A stretch of 64,000 nucleotides of DNA from Anaerostipes sp. (GCA_028697725.1 JAQVEG010000007.1:20556-84555); one strand, 5' to 3'; counted from the first letter of the stretch, positions 36,219-45,032 are shown. Program-made: numbers and translations. The notes: a model not told the origin generated them from the letters alone.

Positions 36219-36548
36219 TTATTTATTTAAATTTGCGTCTCCCCATGCTTTCATATAATCTAATACTGACATGAAACTTTCCCCAAAATCTGTCAATGTG
36301 TATTCAACTTTAGGGGGTACTTCTTTATAATCAAATCGGTTGATAAATCCATCAGCTTCCAATTCACGAAGTTGTTTTGTCAAAGAGGACTCTGTAATTT
36401 CTCCGATACGACGTCTTAATTCACCAAATCTATGTACATCTTGAAATGCAATATAATATAAAATCTCTAATTTCCATTTACCACCTAACATTTTTTGAAG
36501 AGTGGACATTGTTTTACATCGTTCAATAGCAAACTCACTTTTTTTCAT
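36219..36548 (-). CDS. HxlR-family transcriptional regulator
   Basis: The 109-residue winged-helix protein has the HxlR layout with LGGKWKLEILYYIAFQDVHRFGELRRRIGEITESSLTKQLREL split across helices 2-4, a wing KVEYTLTDFG and a single N-terminal Cys (ERCKTM) typical of redox/electrophile-responsive HxlR proteins. AAAGGAGG precedes the start. It is divergent from a pair of radical SAM genes and the shared intergenic region contains a 17-bp perfect palindrome, so it likely controls both directions. Confidence 0.9.
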   Translation of the reverse strand: MKKSEFAIERCKTMSTLQKMLGGKWKLEILYYIAFQDVHRFGELRRRIGEITESSLTKQLRELEADGFINRFDYKEVPPKVEYTLTDFGESFMSVLDYMKAWGDANLNK

Positions 36549-36609
36549 TTTGTGCTACCTCCTTTTCTACAGTATACATCACTGACATGTGGTTTTCAAT
36601 GTACTACAA

Positions 36610-36650
36610 AAAAGTACAGTACTTTTATTTATACTGTACAATGATATAAT
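36610..36650 (+). promoter_or_regulatory. Operator palindrome and -10 box for the radical SAM pair
   Basis: AAAAGTAC-A-GTACTTTT (36610-36626) is a perfect 8-1-8 palindrome, and a related ACTGTAC half-site follows at about 36633. TATAAT lies at 36645-36650 with the palindrome overlapping the expected -35 position. HxlR binding here would block transcription. Confidence 0.65.
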
Positions 36651-36677
36651 GAGCGTAAAACTGAAGGAGGTATTGTT

Positions 36678-37577
36678 ATGCACTATACAGGAACAATATG
36701 GAGACCGCCATATGAAGCAGCTTCATTGCTATTGGAAGTCACCGCTGGCTGTACGCATCATAAGTGTAAGTTTTGTACACTTTACGATGATTTGACTTTC
36801 AAATTTAGAATGTCACCGATGGAGGATATTGAAAGTGATTTGAAGGAAGCGGCTCAAGAACTGAAACACTGGAAAAGTTATTCATATAAGAGGACTTTTC
36901 TTACAGGAGCCAACCCATTTGTACTTCAATATGAGAAACTTTTAGAGATATCAGATTTAATTCACAGATATATTCCATCAAGCAAAACGATAGGGGCCTT
37001 TGCGCGAGTTACAGATGTTACCTTGAAAACCGATGAAGAATTAAAGGCTCTACATGAAGCTGGCTATGATGGGCTAACAATCGGAATCGAAACGGCAGAT
37101 AATGATGCACTGCGTTTTATGAATAAAGGGTATCAGGCTGCGGACATTGTTACACAATGCCAGCGATTAGATCAGGCTGGTATTCATTATAGTTTTTTCT
37201 ATCTGACAAGCATTTCAGGTGCAGGGCGTGGTGTGGCCGGAGCCAAGGCTACCGCAGATGTTTGCAATCAGCTTCATCCAACAGTAGTTGGTGCGAATAT
37301 GCTTACGATTTATCCAGAGTCTGAGCTATATCAAGAAATCCAAGCAGGTAATTGGCACGAAGAAGACGAACTTGAAAAATATAAGGAAGTTCGCACGTTG
37401 ATAGAATGTTTGAATATTCCAACCATTTTTGCGGCATTGGGTGCATCTAATGCGTTCCAGCTACAAGGTGTTTTACCAAGAGATCGTGCTAAACTTTTGG
37501 TAACGCTCGATAAAATAATAAATAATGTTAGTGAGGAAGAATTACGAGAGTATCGAAGGAATCTTCATCACTTGTAA
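36678..37577 (+). CDS. Radical SAM protein A
   Basis: The 299-residue protein has the radical-SAM [4Fe-4S] motif CTHHKCKFC at about residues 25-33 (CxxxxCxxC spacing rather than the canonical CxxxCxxC, as the paralogue also has), the SAM-binding segments TGANPF and TIGIETADND, and a C-terminal helical region. It begins MHYTGTIWRPPYEA. It is related to the B12-independent, Elp3-like group in appearance, but the substrate is unknown. GGAGG precedes the start. It is followed 14 bases later by a paralogue, and both sit behind an HxlR operator. Confidence 0.85.
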   Translation: MHYTGTIWRPPYEAASLLLEVTAGCTHHKCKFCTLYDDLTFKFRMSPMEDIESDLKEAAQELKHWKSYSYKRTFLTGANPFVLQYEKLLEISDLIHRYIPSSKTIGAFARVTDVTLKTDEELKALHEAGYDGLTIGIETADNDALRFMNKGYQAADIVTQCQRLDQAGIHYSFFYLTSISGAGRGVAGAKATADVCNQLHPTVVGANMLTIYPESELYQEIQAGNWHEEDELEKYKEVRTLIECLNIPTIFAALGASNAFQLQGVLPRDRAKLLVTLDKIINNVSEEELREYRRNLHHL

Positions 37578-37591
37578 AGGAGGTTATTATA

Positions 37592-38473
37592 TTGCATTTT
37601 ACTGGAAGGACATGGAGACCTCCCTACGAAGCACATTCTGTAATTATTCAAGCTACATCTGGCTGTACATATAAGAAATGTAAATTTTGCAGTCTTTACA
37701 ACGATGAGTGCTTTTGTATGTCACCAATAGAGGAATTTGAGGAGGATTTAGCTGAAATTAAAACATATCAGCCTTACGCAAGACGTATTTTTTGGACAGG
37801 TGCTAATCCGTTTGCAATGAATTACGAAAATCTTAAGTTACGTGCCCTGACTGTGCGGGACTATCTGATCAAATGCCAGTCCATGGCAATGTTTGCCAGC
37901 ATCCGGGATATTCAGAATAAAGAGGTATGGCAACTGAAAAAATTGCGGGCGATGGGCATAAATGGTCTTAGCATAGGAACCGAGAGTGGCGATAATACTA
38001 CACTTGAACTGGCGAATAAAGGTTATACAGCAGAGGATATCGTGGAGCAATGCAAGAAACTGGATGAAGCAGGGATTGAGTATTACTTTGTGTATATGAC
38101 AGGACTCGCAGGTAAGGGCGAGGGTATTCGTAATGCTGTAAATAGTGCTGATATATTCAATCAGTGCAATCCTTATTTTATCTCAGTTGATTCCCTTACA
38201 TTGTTTCCTGATACGGAGTTGTATGCGATGGCTAGACGAGGTGAATTTATCCCAGCTGGAGAAAAAGAAAGAATTGAGGAACTGCAAACACTAATCGGGC
38301 GATTACAGATCCGTACACATTTATTTGCAAATTCGCTTTCAAACTTTTATCCGAGTTCAGCTTATCTGCCCTATGATCGCGAAAAGCATATCAGCGAATT
38401 GCAGCACATTCTTGATACGGTTGATGAACAGGAAATGTTAGAATATCGAGCTGGTTTAAAGTCATTGGGTTAA
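37592..38473 (+). CDS. Radical SAM protein B (paralogue of A)
   Basis: The 293-residue protein is a close relative of its upstream neighbour: HFTGRTWRPPYEA, CTYKKCKFC, TGANPF and SIGTESGDN are shared positions. The start codon is TTG, supported by AAAGGAGG eight bases before it and no better ATG. Two adjacent paralogues suggest a heterodimer or two successive steps on one substrate. DNA after the stop holds only a short regulator remnant. Confidence 0.84.
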   Translation: MHFTGRTWRPPYEAHSVIIQATSGCTYKKCKFCSLYNDECFCMSPIEEFEEDLAEIKTYQPYARRIFWTGANPFAMNYENLKLRALTVRDYLIKCQSMAMFASIRDIQNKEVWQLKKLRAMGINGLSIGTESGDNTTLELANKGYTAEDIVEQCKKLDEAGIEYYFVYMTGLAGKGEGIRNAVNSADIFNQCNPYFISVDSLTLFPDTELYAMARRGEFIPAGEKERIEELQTLIGRLQIRTHLFANSLSNFYPSSAYLPYDREKHISELQHILDTVDEQEMLEYRAGLKSLG

Positions 38474-38502
38474 AATGAAGTACTTTGTGGTCTTATATTA
38501 GT

Positions 38503-38637
38503 CTTGCGAAGTTATGCAGGCGAATTGGACAGACCCCACAGAACTTCAATAAAAAACTAAAACGAGGTACGGTTTCATTAGAGGAAATGATGGAGATAAT
38601 TCAAAAAAATTTCAAGAACAGTCATTTGCAACTTTAA
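38503..38637 (+). pseudogene. 5'-truncated XRE-type regulator remnant
   Basis: The frame reads LAKLCRRIGQTPQNFNKKLKR and then GTVSLEEMMEIIQKNFK before a stop. This is the helix-turn-helix core of an XRE-type regulator common on mobile elements, but the start codon and first helix are missing. It lies between the radical SAM genes and the AraC gene. Confidence 0.55.
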
Positions 38638-38713
38638 TTCATTTTGAAGAATTTGACAAATATATGCTGATTTATGAAGCAACAAGGTATAGAAGTTTAT
38701 AGTATTAAATAAG

Positions 38714-39589
38714 TTATTTATTGCATTTTCTGTATTCCGTGGGTGTTTGCTGGGTATATTCCTTAAACATCTTGCAGAAGTAGGAACTATTGTTAAATCC
38801 AGTTTTCAAGGCAATGTTCGTCACAGAATTCAAGGAGTGCAACAGCTCATTTTTGGCAGCTTCTATGCGACACTCAATGATAAAATCAAATGGTGTTTTA
38901 TGCAGAATGTCCTTGAACAAACGAGAACACTCACGCTCACTAATCCCTGCAAAGTCCGCAATCATCCCAAGAGTAATCTCGGAAGCATAATTCTGATGAA
39001 TGTAGGAGAGCATAGACCGCACAATATCTTGTTTATACTGCTTTGGAAAGGATTTTTCATGCAACTGTGTTTTCACTTCATCAATCAGTTGGAGCCAGGT
39101 GTCCGAAAGAAGATTGCGTATTTGAATTTCAGAGTTGACATTACTTTGCAGTGATGTCAACTCTTTTAAATTCTGAAGAATCTGCTTGCCCGTTGCGGTA
39201 TTTCTTGTAATAACAAGAACCTCTATCTGCTGATTTTTTAGAATCGGGTTTAAGTATTTATGTTCATAAACACTATGGAAATGTCCAGCTATCAGAATCG
39301 GGTGAAAAAGATGAGCACATTCAACAGCACGTGGATAACCATCTGCCTTTCTTTTCGAATCCATTACATTTGTATTTATGAAATAGCCATTGCCTTTTTT
39401 GACGGTATATGAGCCATTAACCGTATCAATTGTAATGGCGCCTTCTGTAACATAATCTAATTCCACTTCTTCATGCCAGTGCCAAGGAACCGTAAAGTGC
39501 GTCAGATCTCTGTTGTGCATCGTGTATGGGAACTCATGCGTAATACCATCTATATACTCTACTTGATTCGTATCTATATCAAAATTCAT
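38714..39589 (-). CDS. AraC-family transcriptional regulator
   Basis: The 291-residue protein has an N-terminal cupin sensing domain (HWHEEVELDYVTEG) and a C-terminal AraC domain with two helix-turn-helix units: GMIADFAGISERECSRLFKD and NIALKTGFNNSSYFCKMFKEYT split by a linker, ending TPTEYRK. ATG 39589 has GGAGG eight bases upstream, better than the ATG within that ribosome site. It is divergent from an Fe-dependent alcohol dehydrogenase gene that it may regulate. Confidence 0.9.
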   Translation of the reverse strand: MNFDIDTNQVEYIDGITHEFPYTMHNRDLTHFTVPWHWHEEVELDYVTEGAITIDTVNGSYTVKKGNGYFINTNVMDSKRKADGYPRAVECAHLFHPILIAGHFHSVYEHKYLNPILKNQQIEVLVITRNTATGKQILQNLKELTSLQSNVNSEIQIRNLLSDTWLQLIDEVKTQLHEKSFPKQYKQDIVRSMLSYIHQNYASEITLGMIADFAGISERECSRLFKDILHKTPFDFIIECRIEAAKNELLHSLNSVTNIALKTGFNNSSYFCKMFKEYTQQTPTEYRKCNK

Positions 39590-39721
39590 AATCAAAACCT
39601 CCATAAAACAATATTTTAATAATTGGCGAGATAATTATAAAACTATGCGATTTTATTATATCATAATATTTTTTGATTGTGTATGATAAGTGCAAATAAC
39701 AAATGTAAGGAGATATTAAAG

Positions 39722-40906
39722 ATGAGTAACAATTTTGAATTTTTTTCACCTACCAAGGTGCTATTTGGAACTGAAATGGAAAAACAAACAGGTAAGCAGA
39801 TTAAAGCTTTTGGAGGAAAGAACGTGCTTATCGTATATGGCTCAGAGCGTGTTAGAAAGAATGGACTGATGGAACGTGTTCTGGAGTCTCTAGACTTACA
39901 GGAAATTAGCTATATATTACTAGGTGGCGTTGTTCCAAATCCGCATCTTGATTTGGTATACAAGGGAATTGAATTAGGTAAAGAGAGGCGGGTTGATTTT
40001 GTGCTTGCTGTCGGTGGCGGCTCGGCAATCGACACTGCAAAAGCAATTGCATATGGTTTAGCTGAACCGAAGTATGATGTCTGGGAACTTTTTGCACATA
40101 CACGTAAAGCAAAAGCATGTTTGCCAGTTGGAAGTGTTCTTACAATTGCTGCAGCGGGAAGTGAAACAAGTATGGGTTCTGTTATTACAAATGAAGTAAC
40201 AGCAGATAAACGTGCATACGATGATGACCTTGCAAGACCTAAATTTGCAATTATGAATCCAGAACTCACATTTAATTTACCTGATTATCAAACCGAAAGT
40301 GGCTGTACTGATATGATGATGCATACAATGGAACGGTATTTTACAAATGGAGGAAATCTGGAAATTACGGATATGATTTCAGAGGGCTTGATGAGAAATA
40401 TCATGAAATATGCCAAGATTCTTCATAAGGAACCGGATAATTATGAAGCCCGCGCAGAAGTCATGTGGTCAGGTTCCCTTGCACACAATAATCTTACAGG
40501 TTGTGGAAATGACGGCGGGGATTTTTCTTCCCACAAACTGGAACATGAAATTGGAGGAATGTTTGATGTAACACATGGCGCGGGTCTTTCCGCTATTTGG
40601 GGAAGCTGGGCAAGGTATGTTTACAAGAACTGCCTGCATAGATTCGTAAGATTCGCCGTAGAAGTGCATCATATTGTACCAGATAATGAAGATGAAGTGA
40701 CGGCTCTTATGGGAATCAAAGCACAGGAAGAATTCTATAAAAGTATTGGAATGCCAATCAGTCTAAAAGAACTTGGAATTACACCAAGCCATGAACAGTT
40801 AAAAGAAATGGCAAAACGTTGTAGCATAGCATGTGGTGGAAAGAGCGGCTCTGCTAAAGTTTTGGAAGAAAATGATATGTATGAGATATATAAAATGGCA
40901 TTATAA
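39722..40906 (+). CDS. Iron-containing alcohol dehydrogenase, butanol-dehydrogenase/YqhD type
   Basis: The 394-residue protein has GGGSAIDTAKAIAYG, AAAGSETSMGSVITNE and metal ligands in CTDMMMHTMER and HKLEHEIGGMFDVTHGAG. These match the NADPH-dependent BdhA/YqhD branch that reduces aldehydes, different from the Fe-ADH at 4 kb. ATG 39722 follows AAGGAGA. It is divergent from the AraC regulator. An aldehyde-detoxification role is a reasonable inference. Confidence 0.9.
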   Translation: MSNNFEFFSPTKVLFGTEMEKQTGKQIKAFGGKNVLIVYGSERVRKNGLMERVLESLDLQEISYILLGGVVPNPHLDLVYKGIELGKERRVDFVLAVGGGSAIDTAKAIAYGLAEPKYDVWELFAHTRKAKACLPVGSVLTIAAAGSETSMGSVITNEVTADKRAYDDDLARPKFAIMNPELTFNLPDYQTESGCTDMMMHTMERYFTNGGNLEITDMISEGLMRNIMKYAKILHKEPDNYEARAEVMWSGSLAHNNLTGCGNDGGDFSSHKLEHEIGGMFDVTHGAGLSAIWGSWARYVYKNCLHRFVRFAVEVHHIVPDNEDEVTALMGIKAQEEFYKSIGMPISLKELGITPSHEQLKEMAKRCSIACGGKSGSAKVLEENDMYEIYKMAL

Positions 40907-40944
40907 TCCAAAACATTTTACTGTGTCATGCACTTATTTGATTA

Positions 40945-40973
40945 TTGAGAAACTACGACTTTTCGGCTATAAT
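40945..40973 (+). promoter_or_regulatory. Orphan sigma-A promoter
   Basis: TTGAGA and TATAAT are exactly 17 bp apart, but no credible gene follows before the rlmD-end repeat at 41.07 kb. Just downstream are three copies of a GTGGATATRTT-like unit (about 40977, 41006 and 41029). Confidence 0.55.
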
Positions 40974-41073
40974 GTAGTGGATATGTTCCCTCGAAAAAAG
41001 GCTCGGTGGATATGTTTGGTCGGTAATAGTGGATATATTCCCCCATACGACCGATGGTATAAGATGTACTTCC

Positions 41074-41136
41074 TGTCCTATCGTGCCATTGCGAAACTGT
41101 TGTGTTAATGACAAGGGTTCAAAAATAAAGGGATTT
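41074..41136 (+). repeat. rlmD-end att-like repeat (copy 2 of 3)
   Basis: This 63-bp unit is the same as 42390-42452 except for two bases. It encodes VLSCHCETVVLMTRVQK and a stop in the frame matching the RlmD C-terminus, with no gene body upstream. It marks a junction between integrated segments. Confidence 0.65.
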
Positions 41137-41141
41137 AACAG

Positions 41142-41258
41142 ATTGATGAGTTAATGAGAAAGTATGCTGATGAAGAAATTGATGGAGCTACTTACGCACA
41201 AAAGATGATGGAGTTAACTACACTCTTCAGAATGAAAACGACGAAGATTAATAGGTAA
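41142..41258 (+). pseudogene. Short gene-tail remnant with frameshift
   Basis: The frame encodes IDELMRKYADEEIDGATYAQ and KMMELTT, then drifts; shifting by one base gives LQNENDED and a stop. The acidic, helical tail looks like the end of a mobile-element protein. No start or ribosome site is present. Confidence 0.35.
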
Positions 41259-41351
41259 GCTTGCGCTTGTAAAGAACATTGCACTCATTATGATGATACC
41301 GTCTCTTTCCGCACACAATTGAGTAGCAAAAAAGTAAACAGATTATTAAAG

Positions 41352-42383
41352 ATGTCACAAATTAGAAAGAAGGCACAGCCATTGAAGGAAAAACCAAATA
41401 CAAATATCGTCATGTACACCACAGATGACGGATTAACGAAAGTCGAAGCCACATTTGACAATGATACCGTCTGGCTTTCCATTGACCAAATGGCGGAATT
41501 ATTCCAGCGTGACCGTAGTGTTATCGGTAAGCACGTCCGTAATGTTTTTAAGGAAGGCGAGCTGGTAAAAGATTCAGTGTGGGCAAAATTTGCCTACACT
41601 GCTTCTGACGGTAAAGAATACAAAGTTGATTATTATAATCTTGATGTCATTATTTCAGTGGGATACCGAGTGAAGTCTGTTCGTGGTACACAGTTTCGTA
41701 TCTGGGCAACAGGTATTCTGAAGGAGTACATGAAAAAGGGCTTTGCAATGGATGATGAGCGGCTCAAAGGTAACGGCGGCGGCAGCTACTGGAAAGAATT
41801 GCTCGACCGTATCAGAGACATTCGTTCTTCTGAAAAAGTGCTTTACAGACAGGTTCTTGACCTTTATGCTACGAGCGTGGATTACAATCCTCACAGCGAA
41901 GATTCTATGCGTTTCTTCAAAATTGTTCAGAACAAACTACACTTTGCTGCTCATGGACACACTGCCGCTGAAGTCATATACAAGAGAGCCGATGCTGAAA
42001 AACCATTTATGGGATTGACATCATTTTCTGGAGAACTTCCTGCATTAAAGGATATCAGTATTGCTAAGAATTATTTAGAAGAAAGCGAACTTCGAGTGCT
42101 GAATAACCTCGTATCAGGTTACTTTGATTTAGCTGAAATCAATGCCATCGAGCATAAGCCTATGTATATGAGTGATTATGTACAGCAGCTTGATTCCGTG
42201 CTGACCTCCGGTAACAGAAAGCTACTCCAAAACAGTGGTACAGTCAGCCATACGCAGGCAGTTGAAAAAGCAAAAGCTGAATACCACAAGTATCAAGCAA
42301 AAACTATTGCTCCTGTGGAGCAGGCATATTTGGATAGCATTAAAACACTGGAAAAAGAAGCCAAGAAAAAATCCAAAAAATAA
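41352..42383 (+). CDS. RhuM-family protein
   Basis: The 343-residue protein matches the RhuM/virulence-protein family: IVMYTTDDGLTKVEATFDND near the N-terminus, QMAELFQRDRSVIGKHVRNVFKEG as a DNA-binding-like helical unit, and YYNLDVIISVGYRVKSVRGTQFR followed by a long helical C-terminus. Such proteins are often on genomic islands and next to restriction or toxin genes. The ATG at 41352 lacks a strong ribosome site; a TTG 33 bases earlier is the alternative. It lies alone between two rlmD-end repeats and so may be the sole cargo of a small integrated unit. Confidence 0.82.
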   Translation: MSQIRKKAQPLKEKPNTNIVMYTTDDGLTKVEATFDNDTVWLSIDQMAELFQRDRSVIGKHVRNVFKEGELVKDSVWAKFAYTASDGKEYKVDYYNLDVIISVGYRVKSVRGTQFRIWATGILKEYMKKGFAMDDERLKGNGGGSYWKELLDRIRDIRSSEKVLYRQVLDLYATSVDYNPHSEDSMRFFKIVQNKLHFAAHGHTAAEVIYKRADAEKPFMGLTSFSGELPALKDISIAKNYLEESELRVLNNLVSGYFDLAEINAIEHKPMYMSDYVQQLDSVLTSGNRKLLQNSGTVSHTQAVEKAKAEYHKYQAKTIAPVEQAYLDSIKTLEKEAKKKSKK

Positions 42384-42389
42384 ACCAAT

Positions 42390-42452
42390 TGTCCTCTCGT
42401 GCCATTGCGAAAGTGTTGTGTTAATGACAAGGGTTCAAAAATAAAGGGATTT
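42390..42452 (+). repeat. rlmD-end att-like repeat (copy 3 of 3)
   Basis: The unit encodes VLSCHCESVVLMTRVQK plus a stop and is nearly identical to copy 2. It runs directly into a strong terminator, so this may be the original chromosomal 3' end of rlmD, displaced by the integrated DNA. Confidence 0.65.
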
Positions 42453-42499
42453 CCGAGAGTTGGGATTGCGGTGCAGCAATTCCGGCTCTCGGATTTTTT
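42453..42499 (+). terminator. Intrinsic terminator after the displaced rlmD end
   Basis: CCGAGAG pairs with CTCTCGG and ATTGC with GCAAT inside, followed by six T residues. Confidence 0.85.
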
Positions 42500-42534
42500 G
42501 GTTTATGCAGCTTGAAAATCTGCTTGAAGTGCAA

Positions 42535-42563
42535 TTGAAAGAGCTTCATAAAAAGATTATAAT
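42535..42563 (+). promoter_or_regulatory. Promoter of the WYL regulator operon
   Basis: TTGAAA and TATAAT are 17 bp apart. Just downstream is ACAC-AGGCGTC-GTGT, an imperfect palindrome in a place suitable for autoregulation. Confidence 0.75.
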
Positions 42564-42625
42564 AAACATGACACACAGGCGTCGTGTTTATTGTGATATA
42601 TTTATCTTAGTCGAAAGGAAAAGAT

Positions 42626-43531
42626 ATGAAAATAGACAGACTCATTGGGATTTTGTCCATATTACTACAAAAGGACATGGTTACAGCACCTTATTTAGCA
42701 GAAAAGTTTGAGGTTTCCAGACGGACGATTAATCGTGATATCGAGGACTTATGTAAGGCGGGAATCCCCATTGCCACAAAACAGGGAGTAAATGGCGGCA
42801 TTTCCATCATGGACAACTATAGACTGAATCGCACCCTTCTGACCAACACAGAGATGAAGGATATACTTGCGGGACTTAGGAGTCTTGACAGTATTAATGG
42901 TACAAATCGGTATGGACAGTTAATGGAAAAACTGGAAGCAGGTACATCTGATTTTATGGCTGGTAATCAGTCGATTCTAATTGATCTGTCCTCGTGGTAC
43001 AAGGATTCACTTGCCCCGAAAATTGAATTGCTCAGAAATGCAATCGATGACTGTAGAGAAGTGAAATTCAGATATTATGCTCCTCGTGGAGAAAGTGACA
43101 GATGCATCCAGCCCTATTATCTTATATTCCGCTGGTCAAGCTGGTATGTGTGGGGATGGTGTCTGGACAGAGAAGATTTTCGTCTCTTTAAGCTGAATCG
43201 AATCGATAATTTGGTGCTGTCGGAAACGGTTTTCATAAAAGAATCCGTATCATTGCCTGATTTGTCCACGGAGCGAATCTTTCCCGGAGGGATTCGTGTG
43301 AAAGCATTGTTTGATTCACATTGTAAATGGCGTTTAGTGGAAGAGTTTGGTCCACATTGCTTTGAAGAACAGAAAGATGGGGAATTGCTTTTTCAGGCAG
43401 ATTACACGGACAAAGAAAATCTCATCACTTGGATTTTAACCTTTGGGGAGCAGGCGGAACTGTTGGAACCTGAGGAGATTAGAAGTGAAATACAGCAAAT
43501 AATAGAGAAAATGAAAGGGAGGTATTCGTGA
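42626..43531 (+). CDS. YafY-type HTH-WYL transcriptional regulator
   Basis: The 301-residue protein has a DeoR-like winged helix (residues 1-60: KFEVSRRTINRDIEDLCKAG) and a WYL domain (~140-215) with IQPYYLIFRWSSWYVWGWC, then a C-terminal WCX extension. WYL domains sense nucleic acid or nucleotide ligands. AAAGG lies upstream of the start. It overlaps the GNAT gene by one base, and the three genes up to 45 kb form one cassette, which it likely regulates. Confidence 0.9.
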   Translation: MKIDRLIGILSILLQKDMVTAPYLAEKFEVSRRTINRDIEDLCKAGIPIATKQGVNGGISIMDNYRLNRTLLTNTEMKDILAGLRSLDSINGTNRYGQLMEKLEAGTSDFMAGNQSILIDLSSWYKDSLAPKIELLRNAIDDCREVKFRYYAPRGESDRCIQPYYLIFRWSSWYVWGWCLDREDFRLFKLNRIDNLVLSETVFIKESVSLPDLSTERIFPGGIRVKALFDSHCKWRLVEEFGPHCFEEQKDGELLFQADYTDKENLITWILTFGEQAELLEPEEIRSEIQQIIEKMKGRYS

Positions 43532-44325
43532 TGGAATATATACAGCTTACAGAAGAAAATATAGAAAAAGAACATATATGCTGTGCCATATCAAGCAATA
43601 AAGACCCACAGGTGATTGCGAAAAAAGAATGGCTGAAGGAACGGATGCAGGAAGGTCTTGTGTTTTTAAAGGCAGACATCCGAGGAAAATGTTTTATTGA
43701 ATACATCCCAGCCGAGCATGCATGGGTTCCCATACAGGCAGATAATTATATGTACATCAACTGTTTCTGGGTGTCAGGTTCCTGTAAAGGGCATGGATAT
43801 GCAAATGATTTGTTGGAGCGATGCATCCAGGATGCCAGACAAAAAGGAAAAGTAGGAATTACAGTGATTTCTTCGGCTAAAAAGAAACCATTTTTATCTG
43901 ACCCTCAGTATCTTGCACATAAGGGATTCCAATTAGCAGATACAGCCGCACCATTTTATGAATTGTTGTATTTGCCCTTTACGTCGCAAGCACCAATTCC
44001 AAGATGGAAAGAATGTGCAAAAACAGCAAAAAATGATTTGGATGGGTTTTCTATATACTATACAAACGGATGTCCATTTACCGCAAAATATGTGCCATTG
44101 TTAGAGACATTTGCAGCAGAAAATAACATACCGCTTACAACCATTAAAATCGACAGCAGGGAAAAGGCACAGAATGTACCGTTTGCATGGACTAATTTTG
44201 CACTGTTTTATAATGGTAGTTATGTTACCAATGAAATACCGAATGAGAAAAAGTTTGCAAAAATAATAGACCAGATAAGAAGCAAAGGGAAACTGCCAGA
44301 ACCGAAGCAAAAGAAAAGAGGATAA
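43531..44325 (+). CDS. GNAT acetyltransferase with YoaP-like C-terminal domain
   Basis: The 264-residue protein has an N-terminal GNAT domain (CFWVSGSCKGHGYANDLLERC around residue 75-95 as the acetyl-CoA loop) and a C-terminal thioredoxin/YoaP-like part with YTNGCPFTAKYVPLLE. ATG 43531 overlaps the upstream stop (TGATG) and has GGGAGG at eight bases. YoaP proteins are often next to WYL and GyrI-like genes; substrate unknown. Confidence 0.85.
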   Translation: MEYIQLTEENIEKEHICCAISSNKDPQVIAKKEWLKERMQEGLVFLKADIRGKCFIEYIPAEHAWVPIQADNYMYINCFWVSGSCKGHGYANDLLERCIQDARQKGKVGITVISSAKKKPFLSDPQYLAHKGFQLADTAAPFYELLYLPFTSQAPIPRWKECAKTAKNDLDGFSIYYTNGCPFTAKYVPLLETFAAENNIPLTTIKIDSREKAQNVPFAWTNFALFYNGSYVTNEIPNEKKFAKIIDQIRSKGKLPEPKQKKRG

Positions 44326-44329
44326 TCTT

Positions 44330-44965
44330 ATGAGTTTTGATTTTAAGAAGGAATATAAAGAATTTTACCTGCCACCGAAGAAGCCAAGTATTGTAACTGT
44401 GCCGGCTATGAATTATATTGCTGTTCGTGGCAAGGGGAATCCCAATGATGAAAATGGCGAATATAAGATCGGAATCGGGTTGCTTTATGGAATTGCATTT
44501 ACCATTAAGATGAGTTATAAAGGCAATCATAAGATAGATGGATATTTTCAATATGTAGTACCGCCATTAGAAGGATTCTGGTGGCAGGAAGGAATTGCAG
44601 GAATAGATTATAACCACAAAGAAGATTTTAACTTTATCTCCGTAATTCGACTTCCTGATTTTGTTACAAGGGAAGAATTTCAGTGGGCGGTAGAGGAAGC
44701 GTCAAAAAAGAAAAAGACTGATTTTTCTAAGGTCGAATATTTAACTTATAATGAAGGAGAATGTGTGCAGTGTATGCATATTGGTCCTTTTGATGAGGAA
44801 CCCAAAACGATAGCCGCGATGCATGAGTATGCCCAGTAGCAGGGGTACGAACTTGATATTACAGATACCCGTTATCATCATGAGATATACTTATCTGACC
44901 CAAGAAGATGCGATGTGGAAAAACTGAAAACTGTTGTGCGACATCCGATTAAGAAAATTATTTGA
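44330..44965 (+). pseudogene. GyrI-like small-molecule-binding protein interrupted by an in-frame TAG
   Basis: The first 169 codons form a GyrI-like domain (SIVTVPAMNYIAVRGKG, VEYLTYNEGECVQCMHIGPFD). A TAG at 44837-44839 stops translation, but the same frame continues QGYELDITDTRYHHEIYLSD to a TGA, which is the normal C-terminus of the family. A single-base change from CAG, AAG or GAG explains it. The 169-residue product lacks the last two strands and may be non-functional. It is the third gene of the WYL cassette, five bases after the GNAT gene, with AGAGG upstream of the ATG. Confidence 0.75.
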
Positions 44966-45032
44966 TTCATAAAGGATGAAGGGTTTAGAAATCTGAAAAT
45001 GTACAATCTTTTTAAGAGTGGAGGTGGAGTTT

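Noticed and set aside
40833..41108. 91-codon frame overlapping the Fe-ADH end
   Set aside because: Its first third is an out-of-frame reading of the ADH gene and the rest crosses the repeat; not a real gene.
42235..42444. 69-codon frame ending in SCHCESVVLMTRVQK
   Set aside because: Its first half is a shadow of the RhuM gene; only the tail is meaningful, as a fragment of the rlmD end, and it is listed as a repeat.
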